Below, in pieces: positions 18,177-27,632 of a DNA stretch of 64,000 bases (positions within the stretch are counted from its first letter, which is position 1; each line of letters begins with the position of its first letter). The stretch is taken from assembly GCA_913009685.1 (NCBI GenBank), contig CAJVXP010000003.1:45999-109998 (forward strand), read 5' to 3'. The position numbers were made by a program, and so were the translations under genes. Below the pieces are notes generated by a model that saw only the letters and a program-made list of their open reading frames with translations, was not told the origin of the DNA and ran no database searches. Origin of the DNA: an uncultured Bacteroidota bacterium (GTDB lineage: Bacteria > Bacteroidota > Bacteroidia > Bacteroidales > F082).

Positions 18177-21100
18177 TTATCCCTGCAACTTTTTAAGACG
18201 TTGTTCGTTATAATATGCCCCAATTACCGCTAATATAATGATTCCCAGTGTGTAATAAACAAAATTGGGAATAGGAACAGGGTAGCCACTGGCGTAGGAA
18301 TGCAATCCTGAGAGATAGTAATTTACCCCGAAATAGGTCATTAAAATGGAGAAGAAGCCGATGATGGAAGCAAGATTAAAGGCGAACCTGGATTTCATCC
18401 CCGGGATATATCGCATATGTGCGATAAAGCTGTAAACCAATATACTGGCCAATGCCCAGGTTTCTTTGGGATCCCAGCCCCAATAGCGTCCCCAGCTTTC
18501 GTTAGCCCATACCCCGCCGAGAAAAGTCCCGATGGCAAGCATATACAAACCGACAATGAGCGTTCGTTCGTTGATAGTAGTCAGCTCTTTAATGTGTTCG
18601 GCCATAATCAAACGATTTTTGGGCGTTTTCATAATCATTAAAATCAGGTTGAAAAAGCCCAACAGAGCACCCAAAGCCAGGAATCCGTAGCTCGCTGTGA
18701 TTACGGAAACGTGAATAGTCAGCCAGTAGGATTTCAATACGGGTACGAGGTTGGTAATTTCCGGATCCATCCAGCTTAAATGTGCCACAAACAGGATAAT
18801 GGAAGCGAGTAAAGTAGTGGCGGCTATCGTCATTTTCGACCGTCTTGAAAACAGTAAACCCGCCAGCACTGTAACCCATCCAATGTAAATCATTGACTCA
18901 TAACCATCGCTCCACGGGGCATGTCCCGAAATATACCAGCGAAGTCCAAGCCCGAAGGTCTGTAATAAAAATCCTATAAAAATGATGCCCACAAAGAAAT
19001 TCAAAATTATCCGGAGAGCTTTATTGTCTTTAAAAATGGCGACAAACGTCAGGACAATCATAATCAGGCCTATTATGCTATACGCAATGGCGAGTCGAAA
19101 GAAAATCGTCCAGCGGTTGTAAAGAATTTCGGCATCGATTTTCCTCTGCGAAGGAATCAGTGTGGCGCCGTATTTCTTTTGATATGAAGCAAAATCTGTC
19201 AACAGCTTATGGGCCAGTTTTGTCTCCCCATTTGCCAGCGACTGTAAATATTGAGGGATAACACTGACAACCATCAGCGAATCTTGTCCTGACAAGGTAG
19301 TGGGCTTCGATGCCGGTGAGTACCAGGCATGATGCGGGTCTTTCGAATCAGGTATCATTTTAAGAAATCGTCCCGTATAAATCATGTAGGCAATGTTCAT
19401 ACGTTCGTCCACTTTCATAACCTCCTTATCGAACATGCCTCTCTGTGAAGGGTTTTCAGAATAAACCTCCGAAACGTATTTTTGAAGTTTGTACGTATTA
19501 TTTCTCATGTCGATAAAGTCAAAATAGGAGGCGTATTTTCCTTTTATGCCAATAATCTTAGCCAGTTTTTTACTGGAGACTTTAATCATGGGAACCTGTT
19601 GCCAGTACATTGGATTGCTCATCATTCCCAGCAAAACCTGGTCGGGAGTCAGACCGTGGAAACTGCTTTTCCATGTTAGCTTTCTCAATATCTCACTTGC
19701 CAAAGTGTTCACCGGCTTTATTCTGCCGTCGTTGGATTGTACCAAAAGATGACCAAATTGATTAGCCTCCGTTTTGTTTATTTTCGGAATCTTATTAAAA
19801 TTCAAATGCCCGTGCTGGTGGGCATAACCGGCTGTTGAAAAAGTGGCTGTGAAAAACAGTATAAGAAGAATTGCTTTGGCTGTTGCCGAGGTTTTTCTCA
19901 AATATCTTCCCAGGGCAGAAAAATGGCTGTTGGCGTTCAGTAGTGACAGGAACATACCCAAAGCCATCAGAAGATAACCCAAATACGTAAAGAAAGTTCC
20001 CCAATAGTCGTGGTTTACCGAAAGAATGCTGCCGTGCTCATCCCGGTCGTAAGAAGATTGGAAAAACCGGTATCCTCTGTAATTTAAAACATGGTTCATA
20101 TAAATATGGTAAGGCATATTAAGATTTTTTTCTTTATCAATAACGATCACACGACTGGCATAACTCGAAGGGCTCATGGAACCGGGATAACGCTTCAGCT
20201 CAAATTTTTTCAGTTTAATAGAAAAAGGCAGCTTTATCTCATTAGAGCCATAATCCATTTTTATATTGATGTCGTTAAGTGTGAAAGAGTTTTCCTTCCC
20301 ACGATAACCTTTTCCTCCTCTGAGCATAACCTCTTTTGACTGGTTCCCCGACGTGGCTTTCACAACCAGCACGTCCATCAAATTGGCATTTTTGTTCCCA
20401 TTGGGCACGTAATCTATTTTGCCATGAGCATAAAAATTAGTCAAAACAATATCCAGTCCGTTTTCGCTGTATAGTTTTCCTTTTTCCAAAGGATAGGGTT
20501 TGCCGGGAGCCAGATTAGCAGATGGTCCGCCCTGCATATAGGAGGTGATGCGAATCGAATCCGGAGACGTAATGAAAAGCAAGCCCTCTTTTAAGGAAAT
20601 ATTCACCGCTGTGGTGTCATTTGCTTTTCCAAATTTTATCACATGATGTCCCACTTGTTGTTCATCACCGTTTTTAAGATAAAGATTCTGTCTGCCCTTA
20701 CCGGTTGAGACAACCAAAGTAATCAGAGGGGCTCCGCTTTTGCCTTCGGAAATTACTTCATGGGCATTGGGAATGAATCTAACTGCTTCTAATTCAATGC
20801 GTTTGTCGCCAACCTTCAAATTTTGGTGATAGGCATCTGGTGTTAGAACGGAAATAAGCACATGTTTCTCTGCTTTAGCAGAAGCTTCACCGGTTACGGC
20901 GCTGACCTGTACATAGGTACGGTTGGAAAGTATAGAGCCGGAGGTTTCTCCTTCACGCAAATGCATCATGCCGTCAAAGCTTACAAAACGGGTGATGGCT
21001 GCTCCCAAAAGGATAATCAGAAAAGCGAAATGGAAAAGGAACATCGTAAATTTCCCCCTGCGATACATGCGAAACCGGATAATGTTGGCAATCAGATTTG

Positions 21101-21275
21101 CAGCCAGCAAACCAAGCAAAACATCAAACCATGTAGCATTGTAAACCACAGCCTGGGCTGCCGTACTGCCAAAATCGTTTTCGATAAAGGTAGCTGCTCC
21201 AATGCTAAAGGTGAAAATCAGAATTAAAACGCCCATGCTCTGCATGGAAAAAAATATATTGGATAACTTTTTCAT
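18177..21275 (-). CDS. ResB-CcsA fusion, cytochrome c maturation (system II)
   Basis: A 1032-residue membrane protein that joins the two parts of the system II haem-export and cytochrome c ligation complex. The N-terminal half resembles ResB (membrane segments at about 10-30, 45-65 and 75-95, a large periplasmic part, and another segment near 430-450). A middle domain of about 230 residues contains YASYFDFIDMRNNTYK. The C-terminal CcsA half has many membrane helices and the haem-handling WWD motif WGRYWGWDPKETWAL at about residue 930. It attaches haem to CXXCH motifs outside the inner membrane and is therefore what the cytochrome island at 36-49 kb needs. Its promoter carries the same operator motif as the metal genes. 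Confidence 0.92.
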   Translation of the reverse strand: MKKLSNIFFSMQSMGVLILIFTFSIGAATFIENDFGSTAAQAVVYNATWFDVLLGLLAANLIANIIRFRMYRRGKFTMFLFHFAFLIILLGAAITRFVSFDGMMHLREGETSGSILSNRTYVQVSAVTGEASAKAEKHVLISVLTPDAYHQNLKVGDKRIELEAVRFIPNAHEVISEGKSGAPLITLVVSTGKGRQNLYLKNGDEQQVGHHVIKFGKANDTTAVNISLKEGLLFITSPDSIRITSYMQGGPSANLAPGKPYPLEKGKLYSENGLDIVLTNFYAHGKIDYVPNGNKNANLMDVLVVKATSGNQSKEVMLRGGKGYRGKENSFTLNDINIKMDYGSNEIKLPFSIKLKKFELKRYPGSMSPSSYASRVIVIDKEKNLNMPYHIYMNHVLNYRGYRFFQSSYDRDEHGSILSVNHDYWGTFFTYLGYLLMALGMFLSLLNANSHFSALGRYLRKTSATAKAILLILFFTATFSTAGYAHQHGHLNFNKIPKINKTEANQFGHLLVQSNDGRIKPVNTLASEILRKLTWKSSFHGLTPDQVLLGMMSNPMYWQQVPMIKVSSKKLAKIIGIKGKYASYFDFIDMRNNTYKLQKYVSEVYSENPSQRGMFDKEVMKVDERMNIAYMIYTGRFLKMIPDSKDPHHAWYSPASKPTTLSGQDSLMVVSVIPQYLQSLANGETKLAHKLLTDFASYQKKYGATLIPSQRKIDAEILYNRWTIFFRLAIAYSIIGLIMIVLTFVAIFKDNKALRIILNFFVGIIFIGFLLQTFGLGLRWYISGHAPWSDGYESMIYIGWVTVLAGLLFSRRSKMTIAATTLLASIILFVAHLSWMDPEITNLVPVLKSYWLTIHVSVITASYGFLALGALLGFFNLILMIMKTPKNRLIMAEHIKELTTINERTLIVGLYMLAIGTFLGGVWANESWGRYWGWDPKETWALASILVYSFIAHMRYIPGMKSRFAFNLASIIGFFSILMTYFGVNYYLSGLHSYASGYPVPIPNFVYYTLGIIILAVIGAYYNEQRLKKLQG

Positions 21276-21348
21276 ATTATTTTGGTTGTTTTGATGAAAT
21301 AGTAACTCATGTCCTTATTTTTTTAAAAGATGATTAATGTTTTAAAAG

Positions 21349-21411
21349 CATGTTACAAAATTAATTTACCATCCGGGGTACATGTTACATAATTATGGCA
21401 AAAACTTATAT
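21349..21411 (-). promoter_or_regulatory. Shared operator motif and -7 box (copy C) upstream of ResB-CcsA
   Basis: On the minus strand ATATAAGTTTTTGCCATAAT is followed by TATGTAAC and, 27 bases after the start of ATGTAAC, by TAATTTTG (complement of 21356-21363), a Bacteroidetes -7 box. Identity with copy A at 49323 extends over most of 60 bases. The leader to the start codon at 21275 is about 75 bases. Confidence 0.65.
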
Positions 21412-21459
21412 ATTTTCAAAATCATAAAGCAACTGAATTCAAGCATCTATTGTTGAATT

Positions 21460-22536
21460 TTAGTTTTTATTTTTATTTATGGACACCTCCAGCGCTCCTA
21501 CACCAAATTTGATGATGGATGCCATGGAATCTTCCAAATGTTCATATTCTTTTAATTCTTTAATAATAGCATTTTTTAATGTTCCGTTTCCCACGCCGTG
21601 AATAAAAGTGATTTTGCGATAGCCTTCGGCAATGGCACTTTCCAGCGCTTTTCTGAAATAGTTCATTTGTAATTGAAACATGTCGCGACTTTCCAGACCG
21701 GCAATATTATCAACTATTTCGCCAATATGTAAATCGACAACTGCTTCACCAACATCCGTGCGAAATTTTTCAATGAAAGGGATTTCGCGTTTAACGGCGG
21801 TTTTCGCCTTTTTCGGTTCGATGTCAAACTTTTGTTGCGCAGCGTTTTCCACTGCTTCGCGGAAAGTTGAACGCAGGGCAATGACCGAAATAATAGCTTT
21901 CCCGTTGGTGAGGGTGTTGGCCTGGTAACTGCCTTCTTTGAAAAACCTGTTTGCCCGGATGTCGATTACAGAATGGATTGGGAAAAATATCCTTCCGGGA
22001 TTTGTTTCGTGCATCATGATTTGAATAACGCCCCGAAGCCAATTGTCAATTTCATCGCGGGTGATGGTTGCCAGTATAATTTTTGATTCCGGGGGAACCG
22101 AGCCGTAGTCGACTCCTTCCAGCTTTTCGTTTTGTTTCAGGAAAAGGTTGTAAAGTATATCGAAAGGCGAGTGATTCACCAACAAGACATCCAGGTCGCC
22201 TGTGAGGACCCATTGCTGTTCGTGCGGCTCAAAAAGCAGATAAAACCCCTCCTCTTCCTTTGCCCGTGCCCAGGGACTGATTTCGCTTACGTTGTTTCCT
22301 TCAACCGGGGGATCCTCCTCTTTTGGAAGGTGTTCTTTAGGTGGATTCCCCGAAGAAAAAATTATTTGTTCTGCCTCTTGTTCGCGGAAATCAGGGATTA
22401 AATCTTTGCTGAGAACGGGTATCTCAAACCCATCTTGAGTTTCAACTTTTACTAACTTATTATCTATTATTGCGGTAACCACCCCGCCCCCTGTTTCATT
22501 TAGAAATCTGACTTTTTCACCAATCTTAAACCGCAT
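21460..22536 (-). CDS. DUF2027 and Smr domain protein
   Basis: A 358-residue protein. The N-terminus (MRFKIGEKVRFLNETGGGVV) is a small beta domain typical of Bacteroidetes DUF2027 proteins, followed by a central DUF2027 domain (LLVNHSPFDILYNLFL). The C-terminal Smr domain carries VDLHIGEIVDN and FIHGVGNGTLKNAI, matching the DLHG and HGxGxG motifs of MutS2-type Smr nucleases, with DLHI in place of DLHG. Recent work links Smr proteins to ribosome-collision and RNA cleavage; the role of this type is not settled. It is a single gene, upstream of and in line with the ResB-CcsA gene. Confidence 0.88.
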   Translation of the reverse strand: MRFKIGEKVRFLNETGGGVVTAIIDNKLVKVETQDGFEIPVLSKDLIPDFREQEAEQIIFSSGNPPKEHLPKEEDPPVEGNNVSEISPWARAKEEEGFYLLFEPHEQQWVLTGDLDVLLVNHSPFDILYNLFLKQNEKLEGVDYGSVPPESKIILATITRDEIDNWLRGVIQIMMHETNPGRIFFPIHSVIDIRANRFFKEGSYQANTLTNGKAIISVIALRSTFREAVENAAQQKFDIEPKKAKTAVKREIPFIEKFRTDVGEAVVDLHIGEIVDNIAGLESRDMFQLQMNYFRKALESAIAEGYRKITFIHGVGNGTLKNAIIKELKEYEHLEDSMASIIKFGVGALEVSINKNKN

Positions 22537-22897
22537 TTTCTTTTTTTGCTTTAGACAGCAAATGTAAGAAATAATAATTTGGCAGAGTAATTATTTTGTT
22601 GTTTCTAATAAAATTGTGTGCCGGGATTTGCTGTGCTTTTAAGAATGATGAATTGAACGTTCTCTCACGACTTCTTTGCTAATTTACTATTCGCACACCC
22701 GCCACTGGCCGTGGTTTGCAAACCCGACTTTTATCGAACCGGGGAATTTCCAAACCCGGATGGTAAATCCGGAAGAGACTTCAAACGGTTGTTCTACGGG
22801 CGAAGATGGACAGCTTTCTGACGAATTCCATTTTTCAAGACCAAAAAAGTTTCAGGATGAAAAATAATTATGTTTATATTTGACTTTTGATTTTCCT
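22537..22897. other. Intergenic region between divergent genes
   Basis: About 360 bases. TATATTTG at 22875-22882 is a possible -7 box for the AI-2E gene. The ORF at 22676-22867 has no recognisable features and is probably chance. Nothing else seen. Confidence 0.4.
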
Positions 22898-24019
22898 ATG
22901 AAAAAGACGCTGAAACTTCCGCTTATTCTCCGGCTTACAATTGTATTGCTGTTTTTATGGCTTACGTACTTCATTCTTACCGAGTTTCGTAATTATCTTT
23001 ATCCTATTACGTTAGGCGGCCTTTTTGCTTATTTGCTCTATCCCGTCGCAAGCTATCTTGAAAAGCACAGTGTTCCGCGAATCTTTGCCAATATTCTGAG
23101 CATTATTTTGGGTATTGCCGTGGTTAGCGGAGTGTTTTTTTTCATTTACAAGCAAATGGGTCTTTTCATCGAAGACCTTCCGGGATTAAAAATCACGGCA
23201 TCAAGAAACATCAATTCGATTTTTAAATATTTAACGCAGTTGACCGGCGTTGAAACACCTCTGTTGAAAGAACAATTTAAACTCTTTGCGGGAAACCTGC
23301 TGAGTTTTAGCGGAAACAATTTTAAAAATACATTCGGAGCTACATTCCAAACGGTTTTTACCGTGGGTATTATGCCTGTTTATATTTTTTTCCTGCTTTT
23401 CTATCGCAATAAGTTTCACAATTTTATACTCATGATTGTTCCCGCAGAAAAGCATACCATTGCGCGGAAAATTCTTGATGAGGTGAATCAGCTTGTGGTA
23501 CATTACATGACCGGCGTTTTTATCGTGGTATCCATACTGGTGGTTTTAAACAGTACGGGTTTTGTCATTATTGGTATGAAACATGCCTTACTGCTCGGCG
23601 TTTTAGCAGCAATAATGAATTTTATACCCTACTACGGAACCATTATCGGCTACATGTTTCCGCTATTTATTGCTGTTTTTACTATGGGCTCACCACAATA
23701 TGCCTTTCTTGTGATTGTCCAGTTTATTATTGTACAATTTACTGAAAATAATATTCTTACCCCAAATATTGTGGGTTCGCATGTGAGTATTAACCCTTTT
23801 ATGATTATTCTTGCCATCACTTTCGGGGGATTTATCTGGGGATTACCGGGAATGTTTATTGCCGTTCCCGTGGCTGCGGTTTTTCGTGTTCTCGGCGAAA
23901 ATCTTCCCGAACTTGCTCCCATATCTTATCTGCTGGGGTCGGAAGGAATGGAGGAACACAGCATTTCGCGCAAGAAGCTGGCCAAATTTTTTTTTAGAAA
24001 AAATAAAAACTTTAAATGA
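22898..24019 (+). CDS. AI-2E family transporter
   Basis: From the ATG at 22898 the protein has 373 residues (MKKTLKLPLILRLTIVLLF). It has about eight hydrophobic segments and the family's conserved C-terminal region GVLAAIMNFIPYYGTIIGYMFP, followed by NILTPNIVGSHVSINPF. The AI-2E/TqsA/PerM family includes signal exporters and Na+/H+ antiporters, so the substrate is open. The ORF track start (TTG at 22880) falls within the candidate promoter and is less likely. The stop overlaps the next start (ATGA), so the two genes are coupled. Confidence 0.9.
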   Translation: MKKTLKLPLILRLTIVLLFLWLTYFILTEFRNYLYPITLGGLFAYLLYPVASYLEKHSVPRIFANILSIILGIAVVSGVFFFIYKQMGLFIEDLPGLKITASRNINSIFKYLTQLTGVETPLLKEQFKLFAGNLLSFSGNNFKNTFGATFQTVFTVGIMPVYIFFLLFYRNKFHNFILMIVPAEKHTIARKILDEVNQLVVHYMTGVFIVVSILVVLNSTGFVIIGMKHALLLGVLAAIMNFIPYYGTIIGYMFPLFIAVFTMGSPQYAFLVIVQFIIVQFTENNILTPNIVGSHVSINPFMIILAITFGGFIWGLPGMFIAVPVAAVFRVLGENLPELAPISYLLGSEGMEEHSISRKKLAKFFFRKNKNFK

Positions 24020-24315
24020 TGCTGAAACATATTGTTATGATAAAATTCAATGCCGATCAGGATGTTGAGAAACTTTCGGGCGAATTTAAACAGCTTTTGG
24101 ATGCGCTTTTGTCTTCGGTGGAATCGTTAAAATCCATGGAAGTAGGACTAAATATCAGCAAAAAACCATCGGCGTACCATCTTGTACTCACCGCAGCCTT
24201 TGACAATGAAACCGGATTGGATACTTACCGTTTGCATCCCGACCATGTCAAAATCCTCGACCGCATGAAAGATACAGTGGAAAAGGTGGCGGTGGTGGAC
24301 TATCTTGTTTCGTGA
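24016..24315 (+). CDS. Dabb (stress-responsive alpha/beta barrel) protein
   Basis: A 99-residue protein with the pattern of the Dabb family: MLKHIVMIKF at the start, a helix, then VGLNISKKPSAYHLVLTAAFDNETGLDTYRxHPDH and VDYLVS at the end. Dabb proteins form small dimeric ferredoxin-like barrels; in bacteria the role is generally unknown. It overlaps the AI-2E gene by 4 bases (ATGA). Confidence 0.85.
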   Translation: MMLKHIVMIKFNADQDVEKLSGEFKQLLDALLSSVESLKSMEVGLNISKKPSAYHLVLTAAFDNETGLDTYRLHPDHVKILDRMKDTVEKVAVVDYLVS

Positions 24316-24515
24316 TGATTTCTTTCTGCTTTAGCGTCCGTGCTTAAAGCATTTCTCATCGCAAAGGCACATTAAACGTCTTACTCTCGTCCGCATCTGT
24401 AACGCAGGCGCATTTGTATTGTCTTTAAACATCCTTTTACTCCTGTTTCTGAAATCCTTTGCTCTCATCCGGTATTTTTATTACTTTTACCTTCCAAATT
24501 GAAAAAGTGATTAAA

Positions 24516-25103
24516 ATGGCCGAGATCAAATTGAAAAAGTTGTTTATTAAAAATATGGTTTGTAACCGATGCATTATGGCTGTGGAAATCGAACTGAAAA
24601 AACTAAATTTAAAACCGGTTTCTGTGATACTCGGAGAAGCTGTAATTGAAGCCGAGCCGGATTCCATAGCTCTTGCGAAGCTGAACAAAAACCTGCAATC
24701 CATTGGCTTTGAGCTTATCGATGACAGAAAAAGTCAACTGGTCGAGCAGATGAAAACAGAAATCATCCGGTATATCCATTATGATAAGGAGATTGACGGA
24801 TACATAAATTTCTCTGAGCATTTGTCCCGTACCTTAAGGCTCGAATATTCCTATCTTAGCAATCTTTTCTCTTCCGTAGTGGGGACAACCATTGAGAAAT
24901 ATATCATCCTGCAGCGTATCGAAAAAGTCAAAGAGCTGCTGGTTTATGGCGAGCTTACCCTTTCCGAAATCGCCTGGCAGACCGGCTACAGCAGTGTGCA
25001 GCACCTTTCCAATCAGTTTAAGAAAATCATAGGCATGAGTCCTATGGCCTATAAAAAAATGCAGGAATATAACCGGAAGACGCTGGACCAGGTGGGGAAA
25101 TAA
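24516..25103 (+). CDS. AraC-family regulator with HMA-like metal-binding N-terminus
   Basis: From the ATG at 24516 the protein has 195 residues. The first 70 form a heavy-metal-associated-like beta-alpha-beta fold with C16-x2-C19 in NMVCNRCIM, similar to the GMTCxxC site of copper chaperones. The C-terminal 100 residues are an AraC helix-turn-helix pair (IAWQTGYSSVQHLSNQFKKI, GMSPMAYKK). Such fusions are common in Bacteroidetes near metal efflux genes and probably sense Cu or a similar metal by the CxxC. The upstream start at 24459 would add 19 residues without fold. It is a good candidate for binding the shared operator motif at 21.4, 28.5, 49.3 and 49.9 kb. Confidence 0.85.
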   Translation: MAEIKLKKLFIKNMVCNRCIMAVEIELKKLNLKPVSVILGEAVIEAEPDSIALAKLNKNLQSIGFELIDDRKSQLVEQMKTEIIRYIHYDKEIDGYINFSEHLSRTLRLEYSYLSNLFSSVVGTTIEKYIILQRIEKVKELLVYGELTLSEIAWQTGYSSVQHLSNQFKKIIGMSPMAYKKMQEYNRKTLDQVGK

Positions 25104-25105
25104 TT

Positions 25106-25147
25106 CAATTTATTTATCGCCAACTCAGGGTCGTTGTTTGGTATAAT
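25106..25147 (+). repeat. Dispersed repeat, copy 2
   Basis: This partner of the repeat at 2989-3026 shares ATCGCCAAYTCAGGRTCRTT and the following GGTATAA. It lies directly after the AraC-type gene. Confidence 0.5.
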
Positions 25148-25196
25148 AAGCTGGTTTGTCTGTTCCATGCCCATTTATTTCCCTTTCTGCCGGATC

Positions 25197-25225
25197 TTGC
25201 CGTGCTCCAAAAATGCCTAATTTTG
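25197..25225 (+). promoter_or_regulatory. Candidate promoter for PAP2-glycosyltransferase operon
   Basis: TTG at 25197 and TAATTTTG at 25218-25225 with an 18-base spacer fit the Bacteroidetes TTTG-N19-TAnnTTTG pattern. The leader to the ATG at 25300 would be about 68 bases. Confidence 0.5.
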
Positions 25226-25299
25226 CAGATTGAAAATTCCGGCGTATCCGCAAGCTTTACACGGAATCTTAAATCGTTTTAAAAGTATTTTCTTTTTTT

Positions 25300-25959
25300 A
25301 TGAAAAGTTTTTTCAAGGCAAATGCCTTTGTTTTAAGTGCGTATTTCGTCCTTTTCGTAACGGGCGTTTTTTTCGTGGTTTCTTATTCCAAAGCAGACTT
25401 GCATCTCATTATAAACCAATGGCATACAGGGTTTTTCGATATCTTCTTTAAATATGTTACTTTCCTTGGAAACGGATGGATGGTCTTAGTATTGTTTTTG
25501 GTGTTTTTGCTTATCAAAACCCGGTATGCAGTTATTTTTCTTGCCGGTAACTTTCTGATTACCCTGTTGGTACAGGGGACAAAACACTTGATTTTTCCGC
25601 ATGCTTTACGCCCGGTTGCTTATTTTAAAGGCGTTCACGTGTTACATCTTATCCCGGGTGTCGCCATGTATTCCAATAACAGCTTTCCTTCCGGACATGC
25701 AGCCACAGCCTTTGGTATTTTTGTGATGCTGATTTATATAACGAAAAACCGAACACTGAAGTTTCTCTGGCTGATAATAGCATTGCTAACAGCTTATTCG
25801 CGGATTTATCTTTCCCAGCACTTTATGGAGGACATCCTGGCAGGTTCGCTCATAGGAGCCATCGTCATGTTCTTAACCGTTTATTATTTTAACCGTTATT
25901 TTCGGGACCTTTATAATTATTCCATATTGTATCGTTTGTTTCCTAAAAGTAAAGTATGA
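25300..25959 (+). CDS. PAP2-family membrane phosphatase
   Basis: A 219-residue membrane protein with about six helices. The three PAP2 active-site motifs are present: KHLIFPHALRP (KxxxxxxRP), NNSFPSGHAA (PSGH) and AYSRIYLSQHFMEDILAG (SRxxxxxHxxxD). These enzymes remove phosphate from lipids such as undecaprenyl diphosphate, phosphatidate or lipid A outside the inner membrane. The 4-base overlap with the ArnT-like gene and the following GT2 gene suggest a role in envelope glycolipid modification, for example recycling of a polyprenyl phosphate carrier or lipid A dephosphorylation. The exact substrate is not visible. Confidence 0.9.
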   Translation: MKSFFKANAFVLSAYFVLFVTGVFFVVSYSKADLHLIINQWHTGFFDIFFKYVTFLGNGWMVLVLFLVFLLIKTRYAVIFLAGNFLITLLVQGTKHLIFPHALRPVAYFKGVHVLHLIPGVAMYSNNSFPSGHAATAFGIFVMLIYITKNRTLKFLWLIIALLTAYSRIYLSQHFMEDILAGSLIGAIVMFLTVYYFNRYFRDLYNYSILYRLFPKSKV

Positions 25960-27632
25960 AACGAAAACATATCGACCTGTTATTTATTGCCCTCGCAGCC
26001 GGCCTGTTGTTTGTGCCGTTTCTTGGGGGAGTGCATCTATTCGACTGGGATGAAATTAATTTTGCGGAATCGGCTCGTGAAATGCTTCAAACGCACGACT
26101 TTCTGACAGTTCAAATTAATTACCATCTCTTTTGGGAAAAGCCGCCTCTTTTTATCTGGATGCAGGTGCTTTCGATGAAACTATTTGGGGTGAACGAATT
26201 TGCCGCCCGTTTTCCCGATGCCATGGCCGGCGTAGTTACGCTCATGGTGCTGTATTTGATAGGAGAGAAGTTATTCAGTCGCCGTTTCGGACTTATCTGG
26301 GTATTGGTGTATGCCGGTTCCATTTTACCACAACTTTATTTCCGGTCGGGGATTATCGACCCCTGGTTTAACCTGTTTATTTTTCTCGGAATCTATTTTA
26401 TGGCTTTGTATCTCGAATCCCGTAAAAACCGGAAAGAGGATCTGAATATTTTTCTGTCGGCGGCTTTTATAGGACTGGCCATTATGACCAAAGGGCCGGT
26501 GGGGCTGCTTGTTTTACTACTTTCGCTCACGGTTTGGCTCATTCTGCGCGGGTCGTGGAAGAAGGTCTTTCGCTGGCGTTTCCTGCTGATTTATGGTTTT
26601 ACACTGTTGATAGTGGGGGGATTTTGGTTTATTCTTCAAATTGCTGATGGAAGAGCCTCCCTGATTATGGATTTTATTCAATATCAGATTCGCCTGTTTT
26701 CTCAGAAAGATGCAGGCCATGGTGGTTTTCTCTTTTATCATTTTGTAGTCCTCTTTTTTGGCGTTTTTCCGGCTTCGGTGTTTATGCTTCCTGCTTTCAG
26801 AAGATTACATGACAAAACGGATAAGCAAAAAATTTTCCGTAACTGGATGATGATAAGTTTCTGGGTTGTGCTCATTCTGTTCACCATTGTGAAAACTAAA
26901 ATTGTGCATTACTCTTCTTTTTGCTATTTCCCCATTACCTTTTTTGCAACCTATATCATTGTCAAAATGATAAAAGGAGAGCTGAGATTCCCTTCCTGGC
27001 TCAAAGTCGCACTAATAGCCACTGCTGCTGTTGAAGGGTTGGTATTCATAGTATTACAACTGTTTATTCACTACAAAGACCGGATTATTGCCAAAGGCTG
27101 GATTCACGATCCTTTTGCAGCAGGCAATCTTCAGGCAAATGTTCACTGGTCGGGATTTGAATTTTTGCTGGGAGTCTTTTTGCTTGCCGGGGTCCTGATT
27201 TCACTCTTTTCCTTTCGGAAGAATATTCAAAGAATGGTCACAGGAATCTTCATTACCACTCTGATTTTTACCACACTTTCTGTGTTTATCATTACCCCGA
27301 AGGTGGAAGGCTATTCGCAAAATGCTGCCATTGATTTTTACGCCAGACATGCCGGAGAGAATGCTTATGTTGATGTGTGGGGATTTAAAAGTTATGCACA
27401 GTATTTCTATTTTCGCAAAAAGCCTCCGGAAACTTTACCGGCTGTCAGCCCGCAAATGCAGTTAAACGGAGAGGTTTCCAAACCTGTGTATGTGGTTACG
27501 AAAATTACCTCAAAAAAAGCATTTCAAAAACGATATCCCTCTTTTCGTTTGCTTTATGAAAAAAACGGATTTGACTTTTTCAAACGAAATCCGGAATCAA
27601 AAACCAAAATAAAACCTGACATAAATGATTAA
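25956..27632 (+). CDS. ArnT/PMT-like (GT39/GT83) membrane glycosyltransferase
   Basis: A 558-residue protein with about ten to twelve membrane helices and a C-terminal soluble region. FDWDEINFAESAREML near residue 30-45 holds the Asp-Glu pair typical of C-type glycosyltransferases that use polyprenyl-phosphate sugars, and WEKPPLFIWMQ matches the second conserved loop of the ArnT group. It should move a sugar from a lipid carrier to an envelope acceptor (lipid A or protein) on the periplasmic side. The start overlaps the PAP2 gene by 4 bases and the end overlaps the GT2 gene by 8 bases, so the three are coupled. Confidence 0.88.
   Translation: MKRKHIDLLFIALAAGLLFVPFLGGVHLFDWDEINFAESAREMLQTHDFLTVQINYHLFWEKPPLFIWMQVLSMKLFGVNEFAARFPDAMAGVVTLMVLYLIGEKLFSRRFGLIWVLVYAGSILPQLYFRSGIIDPWFNLFIFLGIYFMALYLESRKNRKEDLNIFLSAAFIGLAIMTKGPVGLLVLLLSLTVWLILRGSWKKVFRWRFLLIYGFTLLIVGGFWFILQIADGRASLIMDFIQYQIRLFSQKDAGHGGFLFYHFVVLFFGVFPASVFMLPAFRRLHDKTDKQKIFRNWMMISFWVVLILFTIVKTKIVHYSSFCYFPITFFATYIIVKMIKGELRFPSWLKVALIATAAVEGLVFIVLQLFIHYKDRIIAKGWIHDPFAAGNLQANVHWSGFEFLLGVFLLAGVLISLFSFRKNIQRMVTGIFITTLIFTTLSVFIITPKVEGYSQNAAIDFYARHAGENAYVDVWGFKSYAQYFYFRKKPPETLPAVSPQMQLNGEVSKPVYVVTKITSKKAFQKRYPSFRLLYEKNGFDFFKRNPESKTKIKPDIND

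Noticed and set aside
22676-22867. 63-residue ORF in the region between DUF2027-Smr and AI-2E genes
   Set aside because: No signal, motif or good start; it ends at the candidate promoter.
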